Below, in pieces: positions 18,784 to 26,422 of a stretch of 64,000 nt of DNA (position 1 is the stretch's first letter; every line of letters starts with the position of its first letter). The notes beneath the pieces are model-generated. The model was not told the DNA's origin. It did no database searches and saw only the letters and a program-made list of their open reading frames with translations. The translations under genes were made by a program, and so were the position numbers. The stretch is taken from assembly GCA_006218065.1 (NCBI GenBank), contig VBWE01000008.1:51869-115868 (forward strand), written 5' to 3'. This DNA is from Bacteroidota bacterium (lineage in GTDB: Bacteria; Bacteroidota; Bacteroidia; Palsa-965).

Positions 18784-18867
18784 TTTACCCGTTCGCCCGT
18801 TTACCGTTTTCCTGTTTTAATTTATTATTTGATGAAACGGGCGAACGGTAAACGGGCGAACAGTAAA
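18784..18867. repeat. Inverted repeat between atpZ and the barrel protein gene
   Basis: The left arm 18784-18809 is complementary, with one mismatch, to 18843-18867. The arms are built of CCGTTCGCCCGTTTACC-type words, with an extra partial copy (CGGGCGAA) repeated within. No gene lies in this gap. Confidence 0.75.
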
Positions 18868-19104
18868 TTATTTTTTTTTCAATGCGTCGCGGATAAAATA
18901 CCAAAGCGCTGCGATGAGCGAGAGGATCATCAGCCCGAGTGTGAATCCCGGGAATTTGTTCTGCATTTTTCCGTCGAGCCAGATGCCGAGCCAGGTTCCC
19001 AGTCCGATGATGGCGGCCATCTGGAAACCCATGGCGGCGTAACGTAAGCCGTCGCTAGGCGGTTTTTTCTTCGAGCTGCCGGGCTTCGGCTGGTTTTGCG
19101 CCAT
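18868..19104 (-). CDS. AtpZ/AtpI family protein
   Basis: A 78-residue protein with a basic, Pro-rich N-terminus (QNQPKPGSSKKKPPSDGLRY) and two membrane helices (AAMGFQMAAIIGLGTWLGIWLDGKM and FTLGLMILSLIAALWYFIRDAL). The GxWLGIWLD segment between the helices is characteristic of the AtpZ-type proteins encoded ahead of F-ATPase operons, implicated in Mg2+/Ca2+ supply or assembly. The start overlaps the end of the bactofilin gene by 50 bp. Confidence 0.8.
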   Translation of the reverse strand: MAQNQPKPGSSKKKPPSDGLRYAAMGFQMAAIIGLGTWLGIWLDGKMQNKFPGFTLGLMILSLIAALWYFIRDALKKK

Positions 19105-19492
19105 GCTTGTTGATGTCTTTCACCACGCCGCCCATGCTGCAGTTTCCCGAGAAATCGGCGCCCGGCTCGATGGCCAGTTTACCTACCGCGATTTCGCCGG
19201 CGAGTTTGGCGGTGGCTTTGAGGGCCAGCAATTCGGTTACGTTCAGTTTGCCGCGTACCTGGCCGGAAATATCGGCGTTCTGGCAGGTGACTTCGCCTTC
19301 GATATTGCCGGAAGGACCGACCACCAGTTTGCCGCGTGTAACCAGCGTGCCTTTGAGCGTACCGTCGATGCGGATATCGCTGTTCGAATTTACGTCGCCT
19401 TCAATCGACGTACCTGCACCAATGAGGTTCACAGAACTTGTTTCGGGAGAAGCGCCCTTTGACATGGTGTTGTTTTTTGATGAGTTGAACAT
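19055..19492 (-). CDS. Bactofilin (polymer-forming cytoskeletal protein)
   Basis: A 145-residue protein with the bactofilin core from about residue 20 to 120: NLIGAGTSIEGDVNSNSDIRIDG (in part), GTLVTRGKLVVGPSGNIEGE and VRGKLNVTELLALKATAKLAGEI, the regularly spaced Gly/hydrophobic strands of a beta-helix. Bactofilins polymerise without nucleotide on the inner membrane face. A start at 19465 (MSKGASPE) is also possible. Its overlap with atpZ indicates co-transcription. Confidence 0.9.
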   Translation of the reverse strand: MFNSSKNNTMSKGASPETSSVNLIGAGTSIEGDVNSNSDIRIDGTLKGTLVTRGKLVVGPSGNIEGEVTCQNADISGQVRGKLNVTELLALKATAKLAGEIAVGKLAIEPGADFSGNCSMGGVVKDINKHGAKPAEARQLEEKTA

Positions 19493-19530
19493 GGGCTTAA
19501 CAGTTTGACTATGAATACGTAAAGTTAACG

Positions 19531-19740
19531 TTTTTCAAACACCAATTCCCAAACACCAGCCTCCAACTTTCAAACACCAATTCCCCCAAATTCCAATAAC
19601 TTAAAAGTATAACGACGTCACCCTGAGCGGGAGTCGAAGGGTGTGTACCAGGTACTTCTGTACAACGGACGTATTACACACCCTTCGACTCCCGCTCAGG
19701 GTGACGTTTTCATAAATGTTGGTATTTGACGTTTGAGTTT
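19531..19740. repeat. Nested palindromic element A, copy 2
   Basis: The core hairpin arms at 19619-19647 and 19675-19703 are identical to those of copy 1 at 15623-15707, and the 27-nt loops differ at only a few positions and have the same orientation. The TTGGAATTT-type flank lies on the right of copy 1 but on the left, complemented, of copy 2. The gap 19493-19817 holds no gene. Confidence 0.9.
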
Positions 19741-19817
19741 TGCCGCTCATCCAAAAAACACGTGCAATTCTGCCGGAAAACACCGTATTTTGTTGCATAA
19801 CATTTAATATTCTGAAA

Positions 19818-21137
19818 ATGCCTACCACGCGCTACGCACCGATCGATCCGAAACTGTTTACCGGAAACCGCAGCCGCTATGCTGCCAAACTCAAACCGAA
19901 GTCGATCGCGGTTTTTAATGCCAACGACGTTATGCCCACCAATGCCGACGGTACCATGCCGTTCAGGCAAAACGCTGACCTGTTCTATCTTTCAGGCGTC
20001 GACCAGGAAGAAACGGTCCTCGTGATTTTCCCGGATGCGCCGGACGGTGCGCACAAGGAAGTGCTTTTCCTGCGCGAGACGAACGATCATATCGCGGTAT
20101 GGGAAGGCGAAAAACTGACCAAGGAAGAAGCGCGTAAAATTTCGGGCATACAGAAAGTGTACTGGACGCATGAATTCGAAAAAGTGTTTTTCGGACTCAT
20201 TGCCGAAGCGGAAAACGTGTACCTGAACACGAACGAGCACGTGCGCGCCGAAATAAAAGTGGAAACCCGCGACGCACGTTTCGTGAACTGGTGCCGCAAA
20301 CATTACCCGATGCACAATTACCTGCGCAGCGCACCCATCATGCACGAACTGCGCGCCATCAAAAGCGAAACCGAAGTACAGCTCATGCGCAAAGCCTGCG
20401 ACCTGACGGAAAAAGGATTCCGCCGCCTGCTCGGTTTTGTAAAACCCGGCGTATGGGAATACGAAATCGAAGCGGAGCTTGCGCATGAATTCGTCCGCGC
20501 CGGCGCCGGGTTTGCCGGGTACCAGCCGATCATCGCTTCGGGCGGAAGTTCCTGTGTGCTGCATTACAATACGAATCACCAGCAGTGCAAAGACGGTGAC
20601 GTACTCCTGCTGGATTTCGCCGCGGGTTACGCCAATTACCAAAGCGATCTCACGCGCACGATGCCGGTGAACGGCAAATTCACGCAACGCCAGAAAGACG
20701 TTTACAATGCCGTGCTTCGCGTGATGCGTTTCGCCACCAGCCGCCTCGTCGTGGGCAACAACATCACCGACTATCATAAAGAAGTGGGACTGGCCATGCA
20801 GGAAGAACTGCTGAAACTGAAACTCATCACCAAAGAAGAAATCGAAAAACAAAACCCGGACTGGCCCGCCTACAAAAAATATTTCATGCACGGCACTTCG
20901 CATTTCCTCGGTCTCGATGTGCACGACGTGGGTAGCCGCTACCGCAAGTTCACCGAAGGCATGGTGTACACCTGCGAACCCGGTATTTATATTCCCGAAG
21001 AAAAAATCGGCGTGCGTATCGAAAACGATATCCTCGTTACCGAAAAAGGCCCGGTCGATCTGATGGCGTCCATCCCGATCGAAGCGGATGAAATCGAAGA
21101 ACTGATGCTGAAAAGCCGCGCCGGGATTCCTGCGTAA
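19818..21137 (+). CDS. pepP: Xaa-Pro aminopeptidase (M24B)
   Basis: Removes N-terminal residues that precede proline, in the cytoplasm. The start at 19818 (MPTTRYAPIDPKLFTGNR) fits the family; the frame is open to 19740. The N-terminal domain with MPFRQNADLFYLSGVDQEE is followed by the pita-bread metallopeptidase domain. All five metal ligands are visible: two Asp in LLDFAAGYANYQSDLTRT, His in HGTSHFLGLDVHD, Glu in CEPGIYIPEE and Glu in RIENDILVTE. At 439 residues the length is normal. Confidence 0.93.
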   Translation: MPTTRYAPIDPKLFTGNRSRYAAKLKPKSIAVFNANDVMPTNADGTMPFRQNADLFYLSGVDQEETVLVIFPDAPDGAHKEVLFLRETNDHIAVWEGEKLTKEEARKISGIQKVYWTHEFEKVFFGLIAEAENVYLNTNEHVRAEIKVETRDARFVNWCRKHYPMHNYLRSAPIMHELRAIKSETEVQLMRKACDLTEKGFRRLLGFVKPGVWEYEIEAELAHEFVRAGAGFAGYQPIIASGGSSCVLHYNTNHQQCKDGDVLLLDFAAGYANYQSDLTRTMPVNGKFTQRQKDVYNAVLRVMRFATSRLVVGNNITDYHKEVGLAMQEELLKLKLITKEEIEKQNPDWPAYKKYFMHGTSHFLGLDVHDVGSRYRKFTEGMVYTCEPGIYIPEEKIGVRIENDILVTEKGPVDLMASIPIEADEIEELMLKSRAGIPA

Positions 21138-21185
21138 ATAAAGGTGTTTATCCCTGCGGGATAAGTTTCCGTGCTGATGAACCAA

Positions 21186-21401
21186 TTTGAAAATTTGAAA
21201 ATGCCCGGCGTGCTGACCTTTGCGCATCTTTATATCTTCTAAGTTTTAAAATTGACGAATCGTAAAAGAAACGTAGGTTTGGATTTATGATTCAAAATTC
21301 CTGCGGAACAGCACATGAAATCCGGCATTTAATTTCATGGTTCTGAGCGCAGCGAAGAATATAAAATGAGAAAATCAAGTGCGGGCATTTTCAAATTGAT
21401 T
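21186..21401. repeat. Separated inverted words GCATTTTCAAATT
   Basis: TTTGAAAATTTGAAAATGCC-type sequence at 21186-21206 is complementary over about 16 bp to GGGCATTTTCAAATTG at 21383-21401. The words match those in the element at 16836-17006. The 290 bp gap around them contains no gene. Confidence 0.5.
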
Positions 21402-21425
21402 AATTTTCTCAATTGAATAATCCGT

Positions 21426-22241
21426 ATGACCCGCACGATTATTTCCAAAGGCGCAAAAATCCGCATCAGCGATACCGGCAAAGGCCGCGCAGTTGTGTTG
21501 CTGCACGGTTTTCTCGAGTCGATGGAAATATGGGATGATTTTGCCGCGCAACTTTCCAAACGGTACCGCGTGATCTGCATCGACCTGCCCGGGCACGGGC
21601 GTTCCGAGTGCGTGGGTTATGTGCACCGTATGGAAAAAATGGCGGAAGTGGTGAAGGATGTGATGGATGAACTCGGCCTGCGGAAGTACGTGATCGTGGG
21701 GCATTCCATGGGCGGGTATGTTGCGCTGGCTTTTGCCGAACTGTTCCCGGATCATCTCCGCGGATTATGTCTTTTTCATTCCACCGCCTGGGCCGACAGC
21801 GACCAGAAAAAACTTGACCGCGAAAGAGCGATCAGGATGGTGAAACGTAACCCGCTTCCGTACACGCGGCAGTTGGTTACTAATCTTTTTGCCGCAGCGA
21901 ATGTTATGAAATACAAAAAGGAAATCGACCGGCTGAAAAAAATTGCGGCGCGTACGTCGAAACAGGGTATCGTGGCTGCGCTCGAAGGCATGAAAGTGCG
22001 GAGCAACCGCGAAGCGATCCTGCGTTTTGCCGGGTTCCCGGTTCAGATCATGGCGGGCAAACGCGATAATGTACTTCCGTGGGAAACGCTGAAGAGCCAG
22101 GCGGCGCTCGCTGCTTCGGGCCGGTTTAAAGCATGGGATAACGTAGGGCACATGGGTTTTGTGGAAGCAAGAAATGAATCACTCCGTTTGCTGAAGCGAT
22201 TTTGTTTTCATTGTTTCCGGCAAAAAGTCAGGGAAGCGTGA
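21426..22241 (+). CDS. Alpha/beta hydrolase
   Basis: The 271-residue cytoplasmic protein has the alpha/beta hydrolase fold: oxyanion motif LLHGFLESMEIW (residues 25-36), DLPGHGRS (53-60), nucleophile elbow GHSMGG with Ser94, the acid in MAGKRDNVLPW and the catalytic His in VGHMGFVE. The substrate is unknown; sequence of this type covers esterases and cofactor-pathway hydrolases. Its last 14 bp overlap the end of the convergent T9SS-type gene. Confidence 0.9.
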   Translation: MTRTIISKGAKIRISDTGKGRAVVLLHGFLESMEIWDDFAAQLSKRYRVICIDLPGHGRSECVGYVHRMEKMAEVVKDVMDELGLRKYVIVGHSMGGYVALAFAELFPDHLRGLCLFHSTAWADSDQKKLDRERAIRMVKRNPLPYTRQLVTNLFAAANVMKYKKEIDRLKKIAARTSKQGIVAALEGMKVRSNREAILRFAGFPVQIMAGKRDNVLPWETLKSQAALAASGRFKAWDNVGHMGFVEARNESLRLLKRFCFHCFRQKVREA

Positions 22242-22506
22242 TGCGCGTTTTATAAAGCTGATCGCCGTCGATAATACAAAGCAGGTAAATGCCTTTGACC
22301 AGTTCTTTTACAGGAACCTGGTGCGTGTCTTTTCCTTCCAGCTTTCCTGATTTCACTTCACTTCCGCCAAGGTCAAAAATACTGTACGACGTTTTCTCCG
22401 TTTGGCGCCTGAAATGAAGCAACAGGCTACCTTCGGTAAATTCCGTCATGATCGACGATTGTTGCTGAAGCGGATTTTCCTTAGGCATATATAGATTGAA
22501 CGACAT
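22228..22506 (-). CDS. Orphan T9SS-type sorting domain without signal peptide
   Basis: The 92-residue product is almost entirely a T9SS type A C-terminal domain: FTEGSLLLHFRRQTEKTSYS, IFDLGGSEVKSGKLEGKD, and LVKGIYLLCIIDGDQLYKTR before the stop. The N-terminus (MSFNLYMPKENPLQQQ) has no signal peptide. It may be the remnant of a longer cargo gene, or a stand-alone domain. It overlaps the alpha/beta hydrolase gene end to end by 14 bp. Confidence 0.65.
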   Translation of the reverse strand: MSFNLYMPKENPLQQQSSIMTEFTEGSLLLHFRRQTEKTSYSIFDLGGSEVKSGKLEGKDTHQVPVKELVKGIYLLCIIDGDQLYKTRITLP

Positions 22507-22564
22507 GGGGATTCACTTAGTGACATCTTTTAGATAAATCAGTCGAAACAATAGATGAAAAAAA

Positions 22565-22597
22565 GGGTTTTCCCGGGTTTAATGCCCGGGAAAACCC
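22565..22597 (-). terminator. Rho-independent terminator of the T9SS gene at 22618
   Basis: A perfect 13-bp stem (GGGTTTTCCCGGG / CCCGGGAAAACCC) with a 7-nt loop. On the minus strand it is followed by seven T, a classic intrinsic terminator 20 bp after the stop codon. Confidence 0.9.
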
Positions 22598-22617
22598 CGT
22601 GAAAATCCGCACTGCGC

Positions 22618-24297
22618 TTATTGCCGGATGAATTTACCGACTGCAACGCTGCTTTCGTCGAATATCCGGATATAATAAACCGACCTGGCCAGCATACTTA
22701 CATTGACAGTTATGTGGTTATCATGTATGTCGCCTGCTGAAACGATTTGCCCGGCGGGATTGTAGATTGCATAACGGGTGTTTTTTCCGGCTGCTTTATA
22801 ATCGATGGTTAAAATATCGTTAACCGGGTTCGGGTATAAACTTACAGTAAGATTTTCCTGCTGCGGAATTCCCAGCGGCCAGGACGAACAGGAGCAGGAA
22901 GCGGTGCTGTCGTAAAAAGCCCGGACATCATCTGCGTTGTTCTGCATAACAGTAATTGATCCGCCCGGCCCTGAATTTCCGCGGCCCCAGACGAAAGCAT
23001 AATCAATACAGATTTCTTCGCCTGCGGAAAGTATAAATGGACCGTAGCTGCCCACACCGTGCCTGTCGGAAGGAATATTACCCGCGATGGTTTCGTCCCA
23101 GGCGGCCTGCGGAACAAAACTCGTTCCCCAGCCGTTGGGGTCGCTTGTGCCTGGGTACATAAACGCTGCAGACATGTTTCCGCCGTAGCCGTTACCGCCG
23201 TATGTAACAGGGCTATTGTCTTTCCATTTTCCCAGCAGGTAGTTATAGTAATGTCCCGTCATAGTGGGATTTCCGGTCACCAGGGCATTGTTTTGATAGC
23301 TGACGAACCTTGACATGGCGCAGGTTTCACCGTTTTCGTCGGTGGTACCGTCGCGATCATTGTCCACATTATCACCGGGATCGGCGAGCGGTCCGTTAAG
23401 CATCATGATAGCCTGCACCGGCGGATTTGCGCCATAAGTGCCTGCTCCCGGCGTGGGACTGCTGCCGTCATCGGCATCACCATTATAACAGTAAAAAAGA
23501 TTACGGCCCACATCGCAACCTACATAATCGTCGCCATAATAACCGAGATCGAAGTCGGCCCAGTTGCCCACATACACGCTGTTGTAATCATTCGCGCTGC
23601 GGTTAAAGATTTTATAATTCAGGAAAATCGTAGTGTCCAGAGCCGTTCCGGGCATATCGTAGGCATATAACATGCCGTGAATTTCAATTCCCATTTTGGC
23701 TGCGCCCGATTCGGTGTGGGCTGCGCGGTCATCGTTGAACATAAAAAAAACGGCCTGGTCGCCTTTGATGCAGGGATAATCACCGATTTGGTACGAGTAC
23801 ATGCCGTCGGCGTTCACATCCACATAAGGTGCAAGCTGCAGCGCCTGCCCGATGAGCGGGTTCCCGTTGCCGGGCCAGGTCTGGATCACCTGCGGAACAT
23901 TGACGCCGTAAAGCCCGAGCCGGAAACTGTCGATCATGGCTTTGCTGAGTTTCCAGACTTTGTTCCACTGGTTGTCGTAATTGGTATTGTATTCCGAAGG
24001 ATTGCTGACCGGTCCCTGGAAAAAATCGGTTCCGTTTTGCCTGTACGTTTGCGCTGCGAGGTGCAGGGTATTCCCCGGGTCGAGACCGCCAATCCAGAGA
24101 TTATCGGTGAAGATCGTATGCTTTCCGGAGCCCTGCGGGACTTCGAATTTCGGACCGGCAAAATTCCAGAACAGGTCACCGCCGGCGTTGACCATGCTTT
24201 TTACCTGGTTGATATCGAGTGATTCATTGGATTGTGCCTGCGACAGTGCGGATATACCGATAACTGCAAAGCAGGAAAGGAGTAGCTTTTTTTTCAT
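22618..24297 (-). CDS. Secreted T9SS type A protein, 559 residues
   Basis: A signal peptide (MKKKLLLSCFAVIGISALSQAQ) is followed by an extracellular domain rich in Gly, Asn and aromatic residues. It includes NLWIGGLDPGNTLHLAAQTY, a Ca2+-site-like DNVDNDRDGTTDENGE and ICIDYAFVWGRG. The protein ends in a T9SS type A domain (VSLYPNPVNDILTID ... AIYNPAGQIVSAG ... YYIRIFDESSVAVGKFIRQ). The middle resembles large uncharacterised Bacteroidota surface proteins; no enzymatic motif was recognised. It is followed by a strong terminator and is probably monocistronic. Confidence 0.85.
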   Translation of the reverse strand: MKKKLLLSCFAVIGISALSQAQSNESLDINQVKSMVNAGGDLFWNFAGPKFEVPQGSGKHTIFTDNLWIGGLDPGNTLHLAAQTYRQNGTDFFQGPVSNPSEYNTNYDNQWNKVWKLSKAMIDSFRLGLYGVNVPQVIQTWPGNGNPLIGQALQLAPYVDVNADGMYSYQIGDYPCIKGDQAVFFMFNDDRAAHTESGAAKMGIEIHGMLYAYDMPGTALDTTIFLNYKIFNRSANDYNSVYVGNWADFDLGYYGDDYVGCDVGRNLFYCYNGDADDGSSPTPGAGTYGANPPVQAIMMLNGPLADPGDNVDNDRDGTTDENGETCAMSRFVSYQNNALVTGNPTMTGHYYNYLLGKWKDNSPVTYGGNGYGGNMSAAFMYPGTSDPNGWGTSFVPQAAWDETIAGNIPSDRHGVGSYGPFILSAGEEICIDYAFVWGRGNSGPGGSITVMQNNADDVRAFYDSTASCSCSSWPLGIPQQENLTVSLYPNPVNDILTIDYKAAGKNTRYAIYNPAGQIVSAGDIHDNHITVNVSMLARSVYYIRIFDESSVAVGKFIRQ

Positions 24298-24689
24298 GAC
24301 GCTTATTATGAGAGAAAAGACAAGCCCGCTTCACTTGTCTTAAAATAAGAAATCCGGCTTCCGAAGCAGGGTGAAAGCAGGGGGATATTGAAATGCGGTA
24401 TCGGTATTTCCGGTATTGACTTTTACGGATGCTGATGCGATTTCGGTTTCACATCCGCCTGCGCGTCGCGGGGAGCGCTGCGCAGGATTGATCGTGTAGC
24501 AAATAATCCAATCCTCTTTTTATTCTGCCCGGTGATCGTATTTATTTCTTTAACGGGGTAAATGAAAAGATCGCCCGGGAGTTTTTCAGCAGATGCAGCG
24601 TAGCAAAGGAGGCAGAGCACGTTGGCAATGGGCTGGTGGAATTATTTCTCGTCGGGCGATCTTGATATCGTTGTTCCTTTTCGGAGTAT
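24298..24689. other. Non-coding gap, nothing recognised
   Basis: About 390 bp between the secreted protein gene and the terminator at 24690. Short open frames here have atypical composition and run into the terminator hairpin. It may hold the promoter of the minus-strand gene, but no clear box was identified. Confidence 0.5.
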
Positions 24690-24727
24690 AAAGCCCCGCT
24701 TTGGTTTTTATACCTCAGCGGGGCTTT
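24690..24727 (-). terminator. Rho-independent terminator downstream of the 42-residue peptide gene
   Basis: A perfect 11-bp stem AAAGCCCCGCT / AGCGGGGCTTT lies 12 bp after the stop of the small gene. On the minus strand the stem ends with TTTATA. Its presence supports that the small gene is transcribed. Confidence 0.85.
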
Positions 24728-24738
24728 CCCACACACAC

Positions 24739-24867
24739 TTAGGAAAACAGTAAGCTCAGTACATTATAGAGGATGAAGCCGACGGATGCGACTCCGAGTA
24801 CGATGCCAACGGTGTTCAAACCGTCGGTGTGATAAGCATGTCCTTTCCTCACAGTTCCTTTTCTCAT
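24739..24867 (-). CDS. 42-residue single-pass membrane peptide
   Basis: A short frame encodes a basic N-terminus (MRKGTVRKGHAYHTDG) and one membrane segment (LNTVGIVLGVASVGFILYNV, then LSLLFS). A strong intrinsic terminator follows 12 bp after the stop, which argues for a real small gene. The positive N-terminus predicts an N-in orientation. No family was recognised. The upstream side borders a structured non-coding stretch (24938-25130), which would be its leader if transcription begins far upstream. Confidence 0.55.
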   Translation of the reverse strand: MRKGTVRKGHAYHTDGLNTVGIVLGVASVGFILYNVLSLLFS

Positions 24868-24937
24868 GGCAATAAGTTTTAAACAGTTAATACTTCAGTT
24901 ATTTTTTGGTCCGAAGACTCCTTTTCTCCTTTGGATT

Positions 24938-25130
24938 CTCTTCCGTCCCGTCCCGATAATGATCGGGACCGGACAGAAGAGGCACTTTATTTATATAGTG
25001 TCCCGGCAAAGCCGGGATCGATTGCACTTTTTATGTTTTAAAGAGCCGGGTGAACCAGGCGGCCTTCACAACATCCCCGATGTGTCGGCCGTCCGGTGTC
25101 ACCCAAGGCCTTTCGGGCCTTTTGCTCTTT
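24938..25130. ncRNA. Candidate structured RNA or leader
   Basis: Several nested stems occur in 190 nt. A hairpin at 24938-24981 has CTCTTC/GAAGAG, GTCC/GGAC and TCCCGAT/ATCGGGA. A short CCCGGC/GCCGGG hairpin lies near 25002. A multibranch unit is closed by AAAGAGC (25040-25046) with GCTCTTT (25124-25130). Within it, GGGTGA/TCACCC, CGGCC/GGCCG and CATC/GATG form one arm and AAGGCC/GGCCTT another. No known RNA family was recognised and the strand is undecided. A mosaic of palindromic repeats is an alternative explanation. Confidence 0.4.
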
Positions 25131-25439
25131 ATAGATTACAACAAGTCAGAGAGCGGTAGCAGTCCAAACACCTAAACAACCCATTGAAACAAACTTCTGA
25201 ACCTGTCCCTTCTGTTCTTCGTTTTATTCTGTTTCGCTATGGTATGCTCTCGTGTTGATTTCTAAACAATATTACGAGGCATTTGCACGAAAGGATAGTG
25301 ACTTTTGTCAACTGGCCCGGGGCGTTCAGTATCTGGATATAAAACCCGGATAAGTGGAAAAAGCCCGGTATGAACGGTCCTGGCTCCCTGTTTCCGGCCT
25401 CGCCTGTTCTGGCTTGAAATGCAGTAACAGTTTAAATGC
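25131..25439. other. Non-coding gap, nothing recognised
   Basis: About 310 bp between the structured stretch and the end of the LytTR regulator gene. No reading frame with plausible composition, no clear hairpin with a T-run and no promoter box were found. Confidence 0.5.
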
Positions 25440-26192
25440 TCAGATCTTCTGCAAACGCTGCAGGAATGCGTCTTTTTTCCGCCGCGATATTTCAATCTGC
25501 GACCCGTCGGTCATTACGGCGTAGCCTCCGTCCGTTTTCAGGTAGCGCACCACGTGGTGAATATTGATCAGGTGATGATGGTGCACGCGGATAAAATCCT
25601 CGGCAGGCAGCAGGTCCTCGTAATGTTTGAGGCTGGCCGAGACCAGCATTTTTTTTCCGCCGCCGGCGAGAATGAAACTGGTATAACTGCCGTCCGCTTC
25701 GCAGCGGATAATGTCTTTTACGTTTATGATTTCGTACGCATTACCCGTGGGCAGCGTGATCTTGGCGTAATTGTCGCTGGGCTTTTTGAAGTTCTGCAGC
25801 AGGAATTTCAGGTTTTCCAGGCTGGTGTTCTCGGTCCGTTTTTTCGTGAATTTATCGATGGCGGCTTTCAGTTCTTCCGGATCGATGGGCTTGAGCAGGT
25901 AATCGATGGCGCTGTACTTGATGGCCCGCAGCGCATGCTGGTCGGAAGCGGTGGTGAAAATTACATCGTAGTTCATGCCCTGCGCTTTTTCGAGCAGGTC
26001 GAAACCGCTTCCGTCGGCCATTTCAATATCGAGCAGCACCAGGTCGGGATTATGTTTGCGGATCAGCTCTACTCCCGAGGCCACCGACTCGGCCGTACCG
26101 AGCAGGTTCAGGTCCGGGCAATGGGCCGCGATAAGCTTCACAAGCACATCCAGGCTCTTCTTTTCGTCTTCGATAATAACGGTGTTGATCAT
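25440..26192 (-). CDS. LytTR-type response regulator
   Basis: A 250-residue regulator. The receiver domain (1-120) has the acidic pair E8-D9, the phospho-acceptor Asp55 in LVLLDIEMADGSG, Thr80/81 and Lys101 in YLLKPIDPEEL. The C-terminal LytTR DNA-binding domain (about 145-250) contains IIRCEADGSYTSF, FIRVHHHHLINIHHV and a basic end ISRRKKDAFLQRL. It acts on promoters after phosphorylation, most likely by the kinase encoded 230 bp upstream on the same strand. Confidence 0.93.
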   Translation of the reverse strand: MINTVIIEDEKKSLDVLVKLIAAHCPDLNLLGTAESVASGVELIRKHNPDLVLLDIEMADGSGFDLLEKAQGMNYDVIFTTASDQHALRAIKYSAIDYLLKPIDPEELKAAIDKFTKKRTENTSLENLKFLLQNFKKPSDNYAKITLPTGNAYEIINVKDIIRCEADGSYTSFILAGGGKKMLVSASLKHYEDLLPAEDFIRVHHHHLINIHHVVRYLKTDGGYAVMTDGSQIEISRRKKDAFLQRLQKI

Positions 26193-26422
26193 ACGAGAGG
26201 TGTTAAGGATTACCTGCCTTCGCCGAAGCGGGTTTCACAAAGTTATTAAAACCGGCTACGCGCAGGCAGGCGAATATAGCAGGAATCATGCGAATTACCT
26301 GCTTTCACGGCAGCCCGTCTTTTCAAATAATGTGCAACCGGAAGACGGGAATTAAACGGAAATCGAGGAGATGAAAATTTTCGGGGACAATTGCATAACG
26401 GGACTTTCCCGGGAATAGTATA

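Noticed and set aside
24423..24736. Two short minus-strand frames downstream of the 42-residue peptide gene
   Set aside because: They overlap or read through the strong terminator at 24690-24727 and have no plausible composition.
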